A model generated the notes under the pieces. That model was not told the DNA's origin, made no database searches, and was given only the letters and a program-made list of their open reading frames with translations. The position numbers and the translations under genes are program-made. From Lysinibacillus agricola (lineage in GTDB: Bacteria; Bacillota; Bacilli; Bacillales_A; Planococcaceae), in NCBI RefSeq assembly GCF_016638705.1, contig NZ_CP067341.1, forward strand, positions 4,467,501-4,531,500: 64,000 nucleotides of DNA. Direction: 5' to 3'. This document shows, piece by piece, positions 7,825 through 17,005 of the stretch. Position 1 is the first letter of the stretch, and every line of letters begins with the position of its first letter.

Positions 7825-8643
7825 TCAAGGGAATCTTGGGAACTGACCGAAATCTGGTTGACGTTTTTCTTTAAATGCGTCACGACCTTCTTTAGCTTCA
7901 TCTGTTGTGTAGTAAAGAAGAGTAGCGTCGCCAGCCATTTGTTGAAGACCTGCTAAACCGTCTGTATCTGCATTCATTGCTGCTTTTAAGAAGCGTAGAG
8001 CAGTTGGTGACATTTGTAGCATTTCTTCACACCATTGTACAGTTTCATCTTCTAATTGCTCATAAGGAACAACTGTGTTAACTAATCCCATATCAAGTGC
8101 TTGTTGTGCATCATATTGACGGCAAAGGAACCAAATTTCACGCGCCTTTTTATGACCGATAATACGTGCAAGATAGCCTGAGCCATAACCAGCATCGAAT
8201 GAACCAACTTTTGGTCCAGTTTGTCCAAAGCGAGCGTTATCAGCCGCAATTGTTAAGTCACAGACAACGTGTAAGACGTGTCCTCCACCGATTGCATAAC
8301 CTGCAACCATCGCTACTACAGGTTTTGGAATAACACGGATTAAACGTTGTAAATCAAGAACGTTTAGACGTGGGATCTCATCTTCACCAACGTAGCCGCC
8401 ATGACCGCGTACTTTTTGGTCTCCACCTGAACAGAAGGCATGCTCACCTTCACCAGTTAAAATGATAGCTCCAATATTTTTATCATCACGTGCACGTGAA
8501 AAAGCATCGATCATTTCCATTACCGTTTTTGGTCGGAATGCGTTGCGCACTTCTGGACGGTTAATCGTAATTTTTGCGATACCGTTATAAAACTCATACT
8601 TAATGTCTTCATAAGTATGTAAACTAGTCCATTGACGTGTCAT
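7825..8643 (-). CDS. menB: 1,4-dihydroxy-2-naphthoyl-CoA synthase
   Basis: Crotonase-family enzyme of 272 aa that closes the second ring of the naphthoquinone by Dieckmann-type condensation of succinylbenzoyl-CoA. Family motifs seen: [11 protein letters not shown] near residue 85, [21 protein letters not shown] for the oxyanion hole, [21 protein letters not shown] and a C-terminal [15 protein letters not shown] tail. Length matches the family. AGGAGG lies upstream of ATG. Third enzyme in cluster order after MenD and MenH; followed by a strong terminator. Confidence 0.98.
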   Translation of the reverse strand: MTRQWTSLHTYEDIKYEFYNGIAKITINRPEVRNAFRPKTVMEMIDAFSRARDDKNIGAIILTGEGEHAFCSGGDQKVRGHGGYVGEDEIPRLNVLDLQRLIRVIPKPVVAMVAGYAIGGGHVLHVVCDLTIAADNARFGQTGPKVGSFDAGYGSGYLARIIGHKKAREIWFLCRQYDAQQALDMGLVNTVVPYEQLEDETVQWCEEMLQMSPTALRFLKAAMNADTDGLAGLQQMAGDATLLYYTTDEAKEGRDAFKEKRQPDFGQFPRFP

Positions 8644-8707
8644 TGAATTGCCTCCTAATAATTATATTCGTCTCGTTCATAATCGAGGCGGTAACGTAAA
8701 AATATGA

Positions 8708-9517
8708 TTACGTTAAATACTCCTCTACTATTGTAGCAAAATCAGCGGGATTTTCCACATGAATTGCATGTCCTGCGTCATTTACTGTCGTATGCTTGGC
8801 ATTTTTTAATAACGCTTTCATTTCTAGTGCAATTTTACAAAATTTTTCATCGAGTGAGCCTGTAATTAAAAGAACAGGAAATTCAAGCTTCTCCAACGAC
8901 ATCCAATTTGATGGCTGACTGCCTGTACCAATGCCTCGTAAGCTACCTGCCAAGCCTTCCTCCTTCTGAGAAAGTCGTTCTGACCGAATAGCCTCTTGTA
9001 CATTTTGTGGTAAACGCTTTTGGGACTCAAACAAAGGAATGTTCTCCCATGCATTAACAAATGATAACAAACCGTTACTAATTATTTTTTCAGCTAGTGC
9101 GTTATCCCTCTCACAACGTTCAGAACGCTCCTTGGAAGTCTGTAAACCTGGAGAAGCACTTTCTAAAATTAGCTTTTCAATACGTTCAGGGTAGGAAATT
9201 GCATACGATAATGCAACTCTTCCTCCCATTGAATAGCCTAGCAGCGCAAATTTCTTTAGCTGTAGTTGGAAAAAAACTTCCTCTAAATCTTGGATTTGTT
9301 CTTGCATAGAGAAGCGACTAATTTGCTGAGGTACAGCTGTTTGACCATGTCCAATTAAATCAATGGCAATAACTCGTACATTCGGCAGAGCTTTCGCTAA
9401 ATATCGCCACGTAGCTGTACTCCCTGTAAAACCATGTAAGGCAACGAGCGTTTGCTCCGCTTCTTCATTCCAGATTTCCACGTACGTTTCAAGCTCTCGA
9501 ACCATTAGCTTTGCCAT
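8708..9517 (-). CDS. menH: SHCHC synthase (MenH-type alpha/beta hydrolase)
   Basis: Alpha/beta hydrolase of 269 aa. It eliminates pyruvate from SEPHCHC to give SHCHC, the step after MenD. The oxyanion motif ALHGFTGS, nucleophile elbow GYSMGGRVAL (Ser near residue 95), acid in LLITGSLDEKF and catalytic His in AGHAIHVENP are all present. Its start overlaps the end of menD by 13 nt, implying coupled translation. Confidence 0.93.
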   Translation of the reverse strand: MAKLMVRELETYVEIWNEEAEQTLVALHGFTGSTATWRYLAKALPNVRVIAIDLIGHGQTAVPQQISRFSMQEQIQDLEEVFFQLQLKKFALLGYSMGGRVALSYAISYPERIEKLILESASPGLQTSKERSERCERDNALAEKIISNGLLSFVNAWENIPLFESQKRLPQNVQEAIRSERLSQKEEGLAGSLRGIGTGSQPSNWMSLEKLEFPVLLITGSLDEKFCKIALEMKALLKNAKHTTVNDAGHAIHVENPADFATIVEEYLT

Positions 9518-11229
9518 GCTTTTAACCCTGCATTAATGAGATTCCAAAGTGCCCGATGCGCATAAACATTTTCCTCTCGATCTGTGAAAATTTCGAATAA
9601 GCGTAATGGTCGTTTTTTTATTGAAGCAAACTTTTCCGATAGCTCTGAAATATCGTCTACGCGGATATAGTCCATATCGTACATATTGGCAATATCATGG
9701 AATTTAAGGGCAGTTGGCGTGCCAAATAAATCTTCATAATGTGCCTCAACTGTCGATTGTGGTAAATAAGAGAAAATACCGCCGCCATCATTATTCATGA
9801 CAATTATTGTCAGGTTGCATTCCTGGTATCTTGACGCAATAAGACCGTTGATATCATGTAAAAAGGCTAAATCGCCAATAAGCAAGTAAGTTTCACGGTT
9901 ATTCCCTTGACTAAAACCCATTGCTGTTGATACGACGCCATCAATACCATTCGTTCCACGATTCGCAACAATACGAATATCCTTCGGTGACGCCATTAAA
10001 AACGTATCAATATCACGCACGGGCATACTGCTACTAACAAAAATATCACTGCCATTAGGGATTATTTTCAGTAATCGACTTACCATTGCTCCCTCATCGA
10101 TTGCACCCTTAGAATAGTGTTCAATATACTCTAATGCAATATCATTGGCATCTTGCCACTCCGCTAAATACTCTGCCTCTAATGCTGTTTCAGAGATTTC
10201 TAATTGCGTGAGCCACTCACCAATACTTGCATGAATAAAATGAGTAGACACGCCTGTAGAATCACGGAACATCGGATCTTCATCAACAACAATATAAGCA
10301 TCAGGCTGAGATTTTGTAATAAATTGCATAATAAATTTTGAAACAGGCTGTGCTCCCAAACGTAGTACCGTATCTGGTTCAACTAATGCTTTAAAATCTT
10401 CACTCTTCATAATTGCATCATATGTTGTGATAATATATGGCAAACAATCCTCTGGGACCGATGCCCTCATATTGGATAAACTCTCGACAATGACCGGCCA
10501 TTTTAATTGGCGAACAAACTCCCACATGATTGTTAAATCTGCACCAAGTGCTAGCTCACCAATAATAACAAAGCCTCTTTTGGTTGCACTTAAAATCCCT
10601 GATAGCTCCTGCTGTGTAGCTTTAGAAGGCATTAACTGGGCCATACTACTATGCTTAAATGTTGCCTCTGGAAGCTCATCTCGAAAATCAATCAACAAAG
10701 GTTCTCGGAACGGTACATTAATATGAACTGGTCCAAACGGTGCGCTCATTGCAATTGCTATCGCCCGTGCGATATGGCGCTCGATAAACGGTAGTGTCGG
10801 TGCTGCATCATCTGCTAGCGGGAAATCCACGCTCCATTTGACATGCGTGCCATATAAATTTGGCTGATCAATAGCCTGTGGTGCACCCACCTCTCGCAAT
10901 TCATGTGGACGATCAGCTGTGATCACAATTAACGGTACACGAGCATAGCTTGCCTCAACAATGGCAGGAAAATAGTTTGCTGCAGCTGTTCCTGATGTAC
11001 ATAAAAGAACTACAGGTTTTGCTGTGGCCTTTGCAATTCCTAGCGCAAAAAAGGCAGCCGATCGCTCATCAACCTGACGATACATATTGAGCTGTTTCGT
11101 TGAAGCAAATGCATAAGCTAGAGGCGTCGAACGTGAGCCTGGACTAACAACAACGTTTTCTACACCAACTTGTACTAATGATGCTACCATTTTATAAACA
11201 TAGTCCGTTAAAATTTTCCGTTCACTCAT
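9505..11229 (-). CDS. menD: SEPHCHC synthase (thiamine-diphosphate enzyme)
   Basis: ThDP-dependent enzyme of 574 aa that joins 2-oxoglutarate-derived succinic semialdehyde to isochorismate. The N-terminal pyrimidine-binding domain contains VVSPGSRSTPLAYAF and the catalytic Glu region YRQVDERSAAFFALG. The C-terminal pyrophosphate-binding domain has GDLAFLHDING and a following NNDGGGIFSYLP, the GDG...NN type motif. Full length for MenD. It overlaps menF by 8 nt and menH by 13 nt and has AGGAGG before the ATG. Confidence 0.97.
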   Translation of the reverse strand: MSERKILTDYVYKMVASLVQVGVENVVVSPGSRSTPLAYAFASTKQLNMYRQVDERSAAFFALGIAKATAKPVVLLCTSGTAAANYFPAIVEASYARVPLIVITADRPHELREVGAPQAIDQPNLYGTHVKWSVDFPLADDAAPTLPFIERHIARAIAIAMSAPFGPVHINVPFREPLLIDFRDELPEATFKHSSMAQLMPSKATQQELSGILSATKRGFVIIGELALGADLTIMWEFVRQLKWPVIVESLSNMRASVPEDCLPYIITTYDAIMKSEDFKALVEPDTVLRLGAQPVSKFIMQFITKSQPDAYIVVDEDPMFRDSTGVSTHFIHASIGEWLTQLEISETALEAEYLAEWQDANDIALEYIEHYSKGAIDEGAMVSRLLKIIPNGSDIFVSSSMPVRDIDTFLMASPKDIRIVANRGTNGIDGVVSTAMGFSQGNNRETYLLIGDLAFLHDINGLIASRYQECNLTIIVMNNDGGGIFSYLPQSTVEAHYEDLFGTPTALKFHDIANMYDMDYIRVDDISELSEKFASIKKRPLRLFEIFTDREENVYAHRALWNLINAGLKAWQS

Positions 11230-12607
11230 GTAATTGTCCTCCTAGCGCACGAAGCATCGGACGGAATTTCACTAATGTTTCCTCATATTCAGATTGTGAC
11301 TCTGAATCTGCAACAATACCGCCACCAGCGTATAAATAGGCTTTATCCTTTAGTAAAGCAGCCGATCGAATGGCCACTGCAAATTCCCCATTGCCTTCAG
11401 CATCTAACCAACCAATTGGAGCGGCGTAAAGTCCACGATTCATTGGCTCATACTTACGTATAGCTGCCATCGCTTCATTCCTTGGCACACCACCTAAAGC
11501 TGGCGTTGGATGTAAAGACTTTGTCAGTTGTAAAATGGTTGCCTCACTATTTAACTGACCTTCAACGGGTGTATATAAATGTTGTATATCTCTAATCTTT
11601 AGTAGACGGGGGCCATCTGGTATTTTCATCTCAACACAATTTTTACGGAAAGTCTCCGCAATCATATCGACAACGTATTGATGTTCGCCGCCATTTTTCG
11701 AATCATTTAATAAGCTTTGTCCATATGCTTCGTCTTCCTCAGCTGTCTTACCACGTTTAATAGAGCCCGCAACACAAGATGAAAAGGCGCGGCCCTTTTC
11801 TACTTTTACAAGACGTTCAGGGGACGCACCAAAGAACAATAAATCTTGACGCTCTAAACCAAATAAATAGCTCTCTGGCTGTTCATGAATAATATGTGAT
11901 AGTACCTGTGGTGAAGAAACTTGTTCTTTAAACTGCAATGCCAGAGACCGTGCAATAACGACTTTATCTGCCTTCTTCTGCTTAATCAATGCTGTTACTT
12001 GGTCAATCGAAGCTAAATATGGCTCCTTATATGGCTCGAAATAACTTGTTATTTCAGGCTTTGAATACGTTTTCACTTCTTTTACCTGAGCAGCATGAAT
12101 TAAATGATCCCGCTCTTTACGCAATGCTTCAAATTGAGCCTCTGCCTGCTGATTTTTTGTAATAAGATGAATGCTTACAAACGCTTTGTCATCACGTATG
12201 ACAAGCTGATATGTTGCTAGTGCAAAATAAGCCTCTGGAAAGCCTGTCCACTCACCATCTACATTATTTTGTGGATCAAATGTGAATCCACCAAACAAAA
12301 TTGGCTGTAATTCGCTCTGCCCTTTTACACATTTTTTCGTTAAACTTTTCCATTCCGCTTCTACTGCATCGAAGCGATCATTTTTGGCGTTATTTTGAAT
12401 TGTATAGGCATGTCCTAGCCCTACTAATGTCATTGTTTTTTCTCTATTTTGCCAATAAAATCGTTCACCTTTATAACACTCCTCGCCCGCTGCATAAAAT
12501 GCAAGCGCCGATAAGCGACTTACTTCAATTGTTTCCATATAAAAATGAAGGCTTTGGCCCAAAGAGTCCACTTCTACCTCTGTGGCTTGGTACCACTTCT
12601 GTTGCAT
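11222..12607 (-). CDS. menF: Menaquinone-specific isochorismate synthase
   Basis: Chorismate-utilising enzyme (MenF/EntC family) of 461 aa, converting chorismate to isochorismate with Mg2+. The C-terminal chorismate-binding domain shows KVVIARSLAL, FFGASPERLV, AGSIKRGKT, ELQPI upstream, LHPTPALGGVPR and the closing FAVAIRSA...YAGGGIVADS. ATG at 12607 is preferred to 12637 because GGAGGT is 7 nt upstream. First gene of the men operon; a MITE-like element lies directly upstream. Confidence 0.96.
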   Translation of the reverse strand: MQQKWYQATEVEVDSLGQSLHFYMETIEVSRLSALAFYAAGEECYKGERFYWQNREKTMTLVGLGHAYTIQNNAKNDRFDAVEAEWKSLTKKCVKGQSELQPILFGGFTFDPQNNVDGEWTGFPEAYFALATYQLVIRDDKAFVSIHLITKNQQAEAQFEALRKERDHLIHAAQVKEVKTYSKPEITSYFEPYKEPYLASIDQVTALIKQKKADKVVIARSLALQFKEQVSSPQVLSHIIHEQPESYLFGLERQDLLFFGASPERLVKVEKGRAFSSCVAGSIKRGKTAEEDEAYGQSLLNDSKNGGEHQYVVDMIAETFRKNCVEMKIPDGPRLLKIRDIQHLYTPVEGQLNSEATILQLTKSLHPTPALGGVPRNEAMAAIRKYEPMNRGLYAAPIGWLDAEGNGEFAVAIRSAALLKDKAYLYAGGGIVADSESQSEYEETLVKFRPMLRALGGQLHE

Positions 12608-12713
12608 GAAAATTACCTCCGTTGTTGCAATGTACATAATGAATGACGCACGGTATGTTTTGTACTCGCTCTACACTTTCAGTCATAAACATCAACTGCT
12701 TTGGCTTTTCTTT

Positions 12714-13091
12714 GGATCCTCACCAAAACGTGTGGTTGATTTCCGTTCCGACTGGGCGCTTTGTTGTTGCTGCCGCTTCGCTTTCGCACAGATAAAACAT
12801 TGTTGCTGTCGCTTCGCTTTCGCACAGATAAAACATTGTTGCTGTCGCTACGCTTTCGCACAGACAAAACAATTGCTGTCGCTTCGCTTTCGCAAAGCTT
12901 CCTGGGGGCGTCCGATGAGCCGCTTGGGCCAACACGATGTTGGTCACGAAGGCGTTATCACAGGACGTGATGGTTTTAGCCTTCGTTCCTCTATCGCTAA
13001 TCCCCAAGGAGTCGCCCAGCCTCCACTCCAATCAACTTATTTACATAGTAGACGTTTTAACAAATGTCATCCAAATTTTTGGTGATGAACC
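12714..13091. repeat. MITE-like element, 378 bp, with 15-bp terminal inverted repeats
   Basis: Ends GGATCCTCACCAAAA (12714-12728) and, inverted, TTTTGGTGATGAACC (13077-13091) match at 13 of 15 positions. Inside are three tandem GC-rich units carrying CGCTTCGCTTTCGCAC, and a region shared in inverted orientation with the copy at 49161-49425. No transposase or credible ORF. It lies between the divergent menF and menA. Confidence 0.82.
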
Positions 13092-13274
13092 TTTTCTTTA
13101 GAACAAATTGACCAAAACTTTGCATAATGACATGAGCATTTGTACTTTTTCACATCATATTTTTTTCTTAAAATAGCCGTCATTTTTATTTGCTAGTCTA
13201 TTCTTCGTACTGTTGCTTTTATCTTAATTATTGTTTTCAGTTCATAAATGCATGTTCTATTGTATCATTTTTTT

Positions 13275-13510
13275 TAACTTCTTTCAGCAAATGTCCTTTG
13301 TACCGAAAGCGTAGCGACAGGTACAGAAGTCTCCCTCCTCAATAGGTGGTGAGTTGAATGCGGATTTAAGCTACTTTTCAGCGGGTGTCCAAACAGCCGC
13401 TGAAAGAAGTTAAAAGCTCCAGCGGATGTCACGGAATCGGAAAGGAGTTCTTTGTGCAAGCACAAAGCCGATTCCGGACGCAATTATGCCAAGGCATAAT
13501 TGATATGAAC
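13275..13510 (-). repeat. Hairpin-rich intergenic element, copy 2 (inverted) with extension
   Basis: Outer stem GGAATCGG (13433-13440) with CCGATTCC (13468-13475), inner CTTTGTGC (13450-13457) with GCACAAAG (13460-13467), then AATTATGCC...GGCATAATT. The flank 13290-13400 (ACAGGTACAGAAG..., AGCGGGTGTCC) is also found, inverted, beside the copy at 53850-54050. Confidence 0.8.
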
Positions 13511-13599
13511 TGTATGTAATAAGCTGTGAACCTACCCAATTTCTCATTCTTCGTATAAAATAAGAAGAGTCAACAACATTTGAAGGAGAGAAAGACCTT

Positions 13600-14520
13600 A
13601 TGACCAAAGTCATTGAAGCTGATAGGGGTTTTAAAGTTTGGTGGCATTTAACACGCCCACATACTTTAACCGCTTCATTCGTTCCGGTATTTTTAGGAAC
13701 ATCAATTGCTCTAGCAATTGAAAAACAAACAATAGATTTTGGACTATTTTTTGCTATGCTTATTGCAAGTATGCTTATACAAGCAGCAACAAATATGTTC
13801 AATGAATATTACGATTACAAACTAGGATTAGACAATGAACATTCTGTCGGTATCGGCGGAACGATTGTGCGTCACGGTGTTCAACCAAAAACAATTATGA
13901 TGATCGCCTTAAGCTTCTATGCAATCGCTATGCTGCTTGGCATTTACATATGTGCCTCAACCTCTTGGTGGCTTGCTGCTGTCGGGCTAGTTTGTATGCT
14001 TATTGGTTTTTTATATACTGGAGGACCTTACCCAATAGCCTATTCACCATTCGGAGAACTTGTATCTGGCGCTGTTATGGGAATGGGTATTGTCTTAATC
14101 GCCTTTTATATTCAAACGCTTACAGTGACATTTGATGCTGTTTTGCTTTCAGTGCCAAGTATGATTTTAGTCGGTGCCATCATGCTGTCTAATAATATCC
14201 GTGATATTGTTGGCGATACAGAGGGTGGTCGAAAAACACTTGCTATTTTAGTAGGTCGAGATAATGCCATTTCTGTGCTATCTGGTTTTTTCATCGTTTC
14301 GTATTTATGGGTAATCGCTCTTGTAGCAATTGATGGTATTACCTTTTGGGCTCTAATCATTTTCTTATGTGTTCCAAAGCCACTTCGTGCGATTCAAATT
14401 TTCCGCGATAAAAAAGAAGCCAAAGAAGTTATGCCTGCGATGAAATTTACAGCGCAAACAAATACATTCTTCGGCTTCCTCCTAGGAATAGGATTATTAA
14501 TTCAATATTTCTTTTATTGA
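13600..14520 (+). CDS. menA: 1,4-dihydroxy-2-naphthoate prenyltransferase
   Basis: UbiA-type integral membrane prenyltransferase of 306 aa. It attaches the polyprenyl chain to DHNA to make demethylmenaquinone. The first Asp-rich motif is NMFNEYYDYKLGLD at about residue 70, the second NNIRDIVGDTEGGRKTLA at about 195; both bind Mg-diphosphate. About nine membrane helices are visible. GAAGGAG precedes ATG. Divergent from menF across a 1-kb repeat region, the same arrangement as in B. subtilis. Confidence 0.97.
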   Translation: MTKVIEADRGFKVWWHLTRPHTLTASFVPVFLGTSIALAIEKQTIDFGLFFAMLIASMLIQAATNMFNEYYDYKLGLDNEHSVGIGGTIVRHGVQPKTIMMIALSFYAIAMLLGIYICASTSWWLAAVGLVCMLIGFLYTGGPYPIAYSPFGELVSGAVMGMGIVLIAFYIQTLTVTFDAVLLSVPSMILVGAIMLSNNIRDIVGDTEGGRKTLAILVGRDNAISVLSGFFIVSYLWVIALVAIDGITFWALIIFLCVPKPLRAIQIFRDKKEAKEVMPAMKFTAQTNTFFGFLLGIGLLIQYFFY

Positions 14521-14534
14521 GTTACATCTTAAAG

Positions 14535-14566
14535 ATGCAGCAGCCTTAACAGTTTGCTGCATTTTT
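14535..14566 (+). terminator. Intrinsic terminator of menA
   Basis: ATGCAGCA (14535-14542) pairs with TGCTGCAT (14555-14562) before a T-run. It overlaps the 3' end of the convergent dipeptidase gene. Confidence 0.82.
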
Positions 14567-15472
14567 TACATAACGTCGAAAATTATTACTTGCAATACCA
14601 CGAACTTCTTCGATTGAGAAATGTTCACATAACGCCTCTAACAAATTTTGTGCCTCTCCTGCGTGTGCTAATCCTTTTACAGTAGCATCTATTCCGTCAA
14701 AGTCTGAACCTAATCCAAGGTGCTCAACCCCTACTACATTTCCTAGATGCTTCACATGCGCTACTAGATCATCCATCGTAGCATTGTCATGGATAAAAGG
14801 CGGGTAGTAAACGACATGAATATGCCCTCCATGCTCGACAAGTGCTTTTGCCTGAGCGTCCGTTAAATTTCTTGGATGATCACAAATTGCACGTGCATTA
14901 CTATGGCTCGCAATTATATGCTTCGCTAGTGGCAAGACATCCCAGAAGCTCTGTTCATTTAAATGTGAAACATCGATAATAATATCTCTCTCATTTAGCA
15001 AGTTTACAACCTCTTCACCAAATGATTTTAAGCCAAGACTTGGATCCTGTTCAGCACCATGAGCTACAGCGTTTTCTTCATTCCATGTTAGTCCAACAAG
15101 CTTCACTCCTGCATCTAATATTGATGAAAGCTTAGCTAAATCATCACCGATTGGACCACAGCCCTCTAAGCTTAGAATGGCGCCAATTTCATGCGGGGCT
15201 AAAGTATCTAATTGCGACCAATCAGTAATATGCACCATGCCCTCAGTTTGTAATACATGTGTATGAAAGGCTTCAATTTGGCGCACTGCCTCTAAAAATT
15301 GCATACTTTGCGGAATTTTAGGATTAATAAAAATAGCAAATACTTGTGCCTTCACTTGCCCTAATTGTAATCTCCCTCGATTGGCTTGCAACCGTACATC
15401 ATCTTCAAATTTTGCTGCTTCTAAAGTTGTTAATTTCAATAGAGCATCACAGTGTAAATCAATTATGTCCAT
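14546..15472 (-). CDS. Membrane dipeptidase (peptidase family M19)
   Basis: Zinc dipeptidase of the renal-dipeptidase family, 308 aa. The DLHCDAL motif at the N terminus gives the first metal ligands; the bridging Glu is in ILSLEGCGPIG; further ligands are in DVSHLNE and ASHSNARAICDHPRNL; the late GLGSDFDGID motif is typical. No signal peptide, so probably cytoplasmic, as in many Bacillus members. It may hydrolyse D- or L-dipeptides from peptidoglycan turnover; the substrate is not determined by sequence. Convergent with menA. Confidence 0.92.
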   Translation of the reverse strand: MDIIDLHCDALLKLTTLEAAKFEDDVRLQANRGRLQLGQVKAQVFAIFINPKIPQSMQFLEAVRQIEAFHTHVLQTEGMVHITDWSQLDTLAPHEIGAILSLEGCGPIGDDLAKLSSILDAGVKLVGLTWNEENAVAHGAEQDPSLGLKSFGEEVVNLLNERDIIIDVSHLNEQSFWDVLPLAKHIIASHSNARAICDHPRNLTDAQAKALVEHGGHIHVVYYPPFIHDNATMDDLVAHVKHLGNVVGVEHLGLGSDFDGIDATVKGLAHAGEAQNLLEALCEHFSIEEVRGIASNNFRRYVKNAANC

Positions 15473-15517
15473 ATTCTCACCCCATACAGCTATTATACTG
15501 CCTGTGAGTGAAAATGC

Positions 15518-15970
15518 TTACCAACTTTTATCTTGAGGTGTATCAGAAGAGCCAAATTCCTCAAGTTCTATGAAATCATCCGATTTTGGCGTAGCAGACA
15601 AAATATCTTCTTCCACTGGTCTTAAATTGTCTTCTTTTTTCTCCGCATGCTCAACACATGTTAATGCTTCTGGCTTAGCTTCTAAGCGACCAATAGGAAT
15701 CTCTTCCCCACATACAGCGCATTTACCATACGTACCGTCCTCCATCGCTTGTAGTGCAGCCTTTATTTCCTCAGCATGGTCACCGCGGTGCTCATCAATC
15801 ACCATTTCGGTTAACTTATCCGTTAAGTCACTCGCATTGTCAGCAGGGTGATTATCATAATTAGACAGTTCTGTCGCTTGAGGCAACTCTGTTTCTTCAA
15901 TTTGTTGTTCTATTTCCTGTAGCTCCTGCTCTAATTGCTTTTTTAATTTTTCCATTACTTGTGGGTTCAA
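15518..15970 (-). CDS. yteA: TraR/DksA-type zinc-finger protein (YteA-like)
   Basis: A 150-aa acidic protein with an N-terminal coiled coil (about residues 1-35) and a C4-type DksA zinc finger at about residues 85-110: CAVCGEEI...LTCVEH, where the fourth ligand position is His rather than Cys. YteA is encoded beside menA in B. subtilis, and the neighbourhood is conserved here. DksA relatives act in the RNA polymerase secondary channel; whether YteA does is not known. The start is TTG at 15970 with AGGAGGAG upstream. Confidence 0.88.
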   Translation of the reverse strand: MNPQVMEKLKKQLEQELQEIEQQIEETELPQATELSNYDNHPADNASDLTDKLTEMVIDEHRGDHAEEIKAALQAMEDGTYGKCAVCGEEIPIGRLEAKPEALTCVEHAEKKEDNLRPVEEDILSATPKSDDFIELEEFGSSDTPQDKSW

Positions 15971-16062
15971 AAAAATCTCCTCCTCATGCCTTCATTTTTT
16001 CCTAAATTAATATTTCTAAAACATGAAAGCATGAAGATGGATCACTTATTTTTTTGTATAAT

Positions 16063-16824
16063 TTACGCCAAAGCGAAATTCATTATGGCATCATGTAAAA
16101 ATTGTGCTGCTCCCTCAGAAACACGCTCATCGTAATAAGCTGTAAAGCGTTCGTCTGCTATATACATCTGTGCTATACCTGCATGCGCCTCCTTGGAATA
16201 TTGTGACCATGAAAAGCTTAGCCAACGCTTATGAAGCTCCGCTACCTCCATAGCCACATCATTTTTTGTATTACCGATTGCCATCGCTTCTTTTAAACGA
16301 TTAAATAATTGCTGTTCTAGCTGCTGCATTGCCTCATACTGTTCTTCTGTCATATTCATTAACTTAGCATTCGATGCTTCAACTGTTTTGTTACCATATT
16401 CCGCACGAATTTCTTGACCATATTGCTTTTCATTTTCCTCGATTAGTTTCTCTTTAAATCCATTAAATTTCTCTTCATTTGTCATTGGTTGTTCCTCCTC
16501 AATAGATTGAATTGTTTTTTCCACTGTTTGTACTATTTTTTCAAGCTGCTCCTTGCGCTTCAATAAAGCGGCATGATGCGTTTTTAGTGCCTCTTTATGT
16601 TGGAAATCCGGAGCTTGAATAATTTCCTGAATCGTTGCTAACTTCATATCTAATGCTCTATAAAATAAAATTTGCTGGAGCATATCAACCTCAAATTGTC
16701 CATAAAATCGATAGCCTGCTTCATTGGTTCTTGCCGGCTTCAGTAATCCAATTTCATCGTAATAACGCAGTGTTCTTGTGCTAACCCCAGACAATTGAGC
16801 GAGTCCTTGAATTGTATATTCCAT
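16063..16824 (-). CDS. MerR family regulator with TipAS effector domain
   Basis: A 253-aa transcription factor. Residues 1-75 are a MerR winged helix-turn-helix (GLAQLSGVSTRTLRYYDEIGLLKP...GYRFYG), followed by a long coiled coil (to about residue 115). The C-terminal TipAS-like helical domain (YGQEIRAEYG...W...YSKEAHAGIAQMYIADERFTAYYDE) binds drug-like ligands in TipA and Mta. The likely role is activation of a drug-response gene by DNA untwisting; the target is not evident. GGAGGTG lies upstream. Confidence 0.92.
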   Translation of the reverse strand: MEYTIQGLAQLSGVSTRTLRYYDEIGLLKPARTNEAGYRFYGQFEVDMLQQILFYRALDMKLATIQEIIQAPDFQHKEALKTHHAALLKRKEQLEKIVQTVEKTIQSIEEEQPMTNEEKFNGFKEKLIEENEKQYGQEIRAEYGNKTVEASNAKLMNMTEEQYEAMQQLEQQLFNRLKEAMAIGNTKNDVAMEVAELHKRWLSFSWSQYSKEAHAGIAQMYIADERFTAYYDERVSEGAAQFLHDAIMNFALA

Positions 16825-16899
16825 ACTTTTTCACCTCCACTAATGCTACTGTAAATCTTTACGCAACGTTAAAGTCAACAAAAAAATCAATTAAAATTT

Positions 16900-16947
16900 G
16901 GCTCCTCACCATAACGAGGGGTTAATTTCCGTTGCGACTAGGGGGCA
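16900..16947. repeat. Single end of the MITE-like element
   Basis: GGCTCCTCACCATAACG followed by GGGTTAATTTCCGTTGCG matches one terminus of the elements at 12.7, 18.3 and 49.2 kb. The other end is missing, so it looks like a decayed copy. Confidence 0.6.
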
Positions 16948-17005
16948 TGTGAATGAAAAAAGCAAACTAGAACATTTCATTGTCACTAGTTTGCTATTTC
17001 TTCAA

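Noticed and set aside
7473..7874. 133-aa Leu/Ser/Ala repeat protein on the plus strand
   Set aside because: Lies on array A and runs antisense into menB; the heptads come from the 21-nt unit.
12582..13085. 167-aa ORF
   Set aside because: Sits in the MITE-like element and its tandem units; frame is low-complexity and without a start signal.
13410..14360. Minus-strand ORFs opposite menA
   Set aside because: Shadow frames of a clear menA gene.
16825..17005. Separate small gene between merR-type gene and dpaL
   Set aside because: Only a fragment of a repeat end and a 69-codon shadow frame opposite dpaL's end are present.
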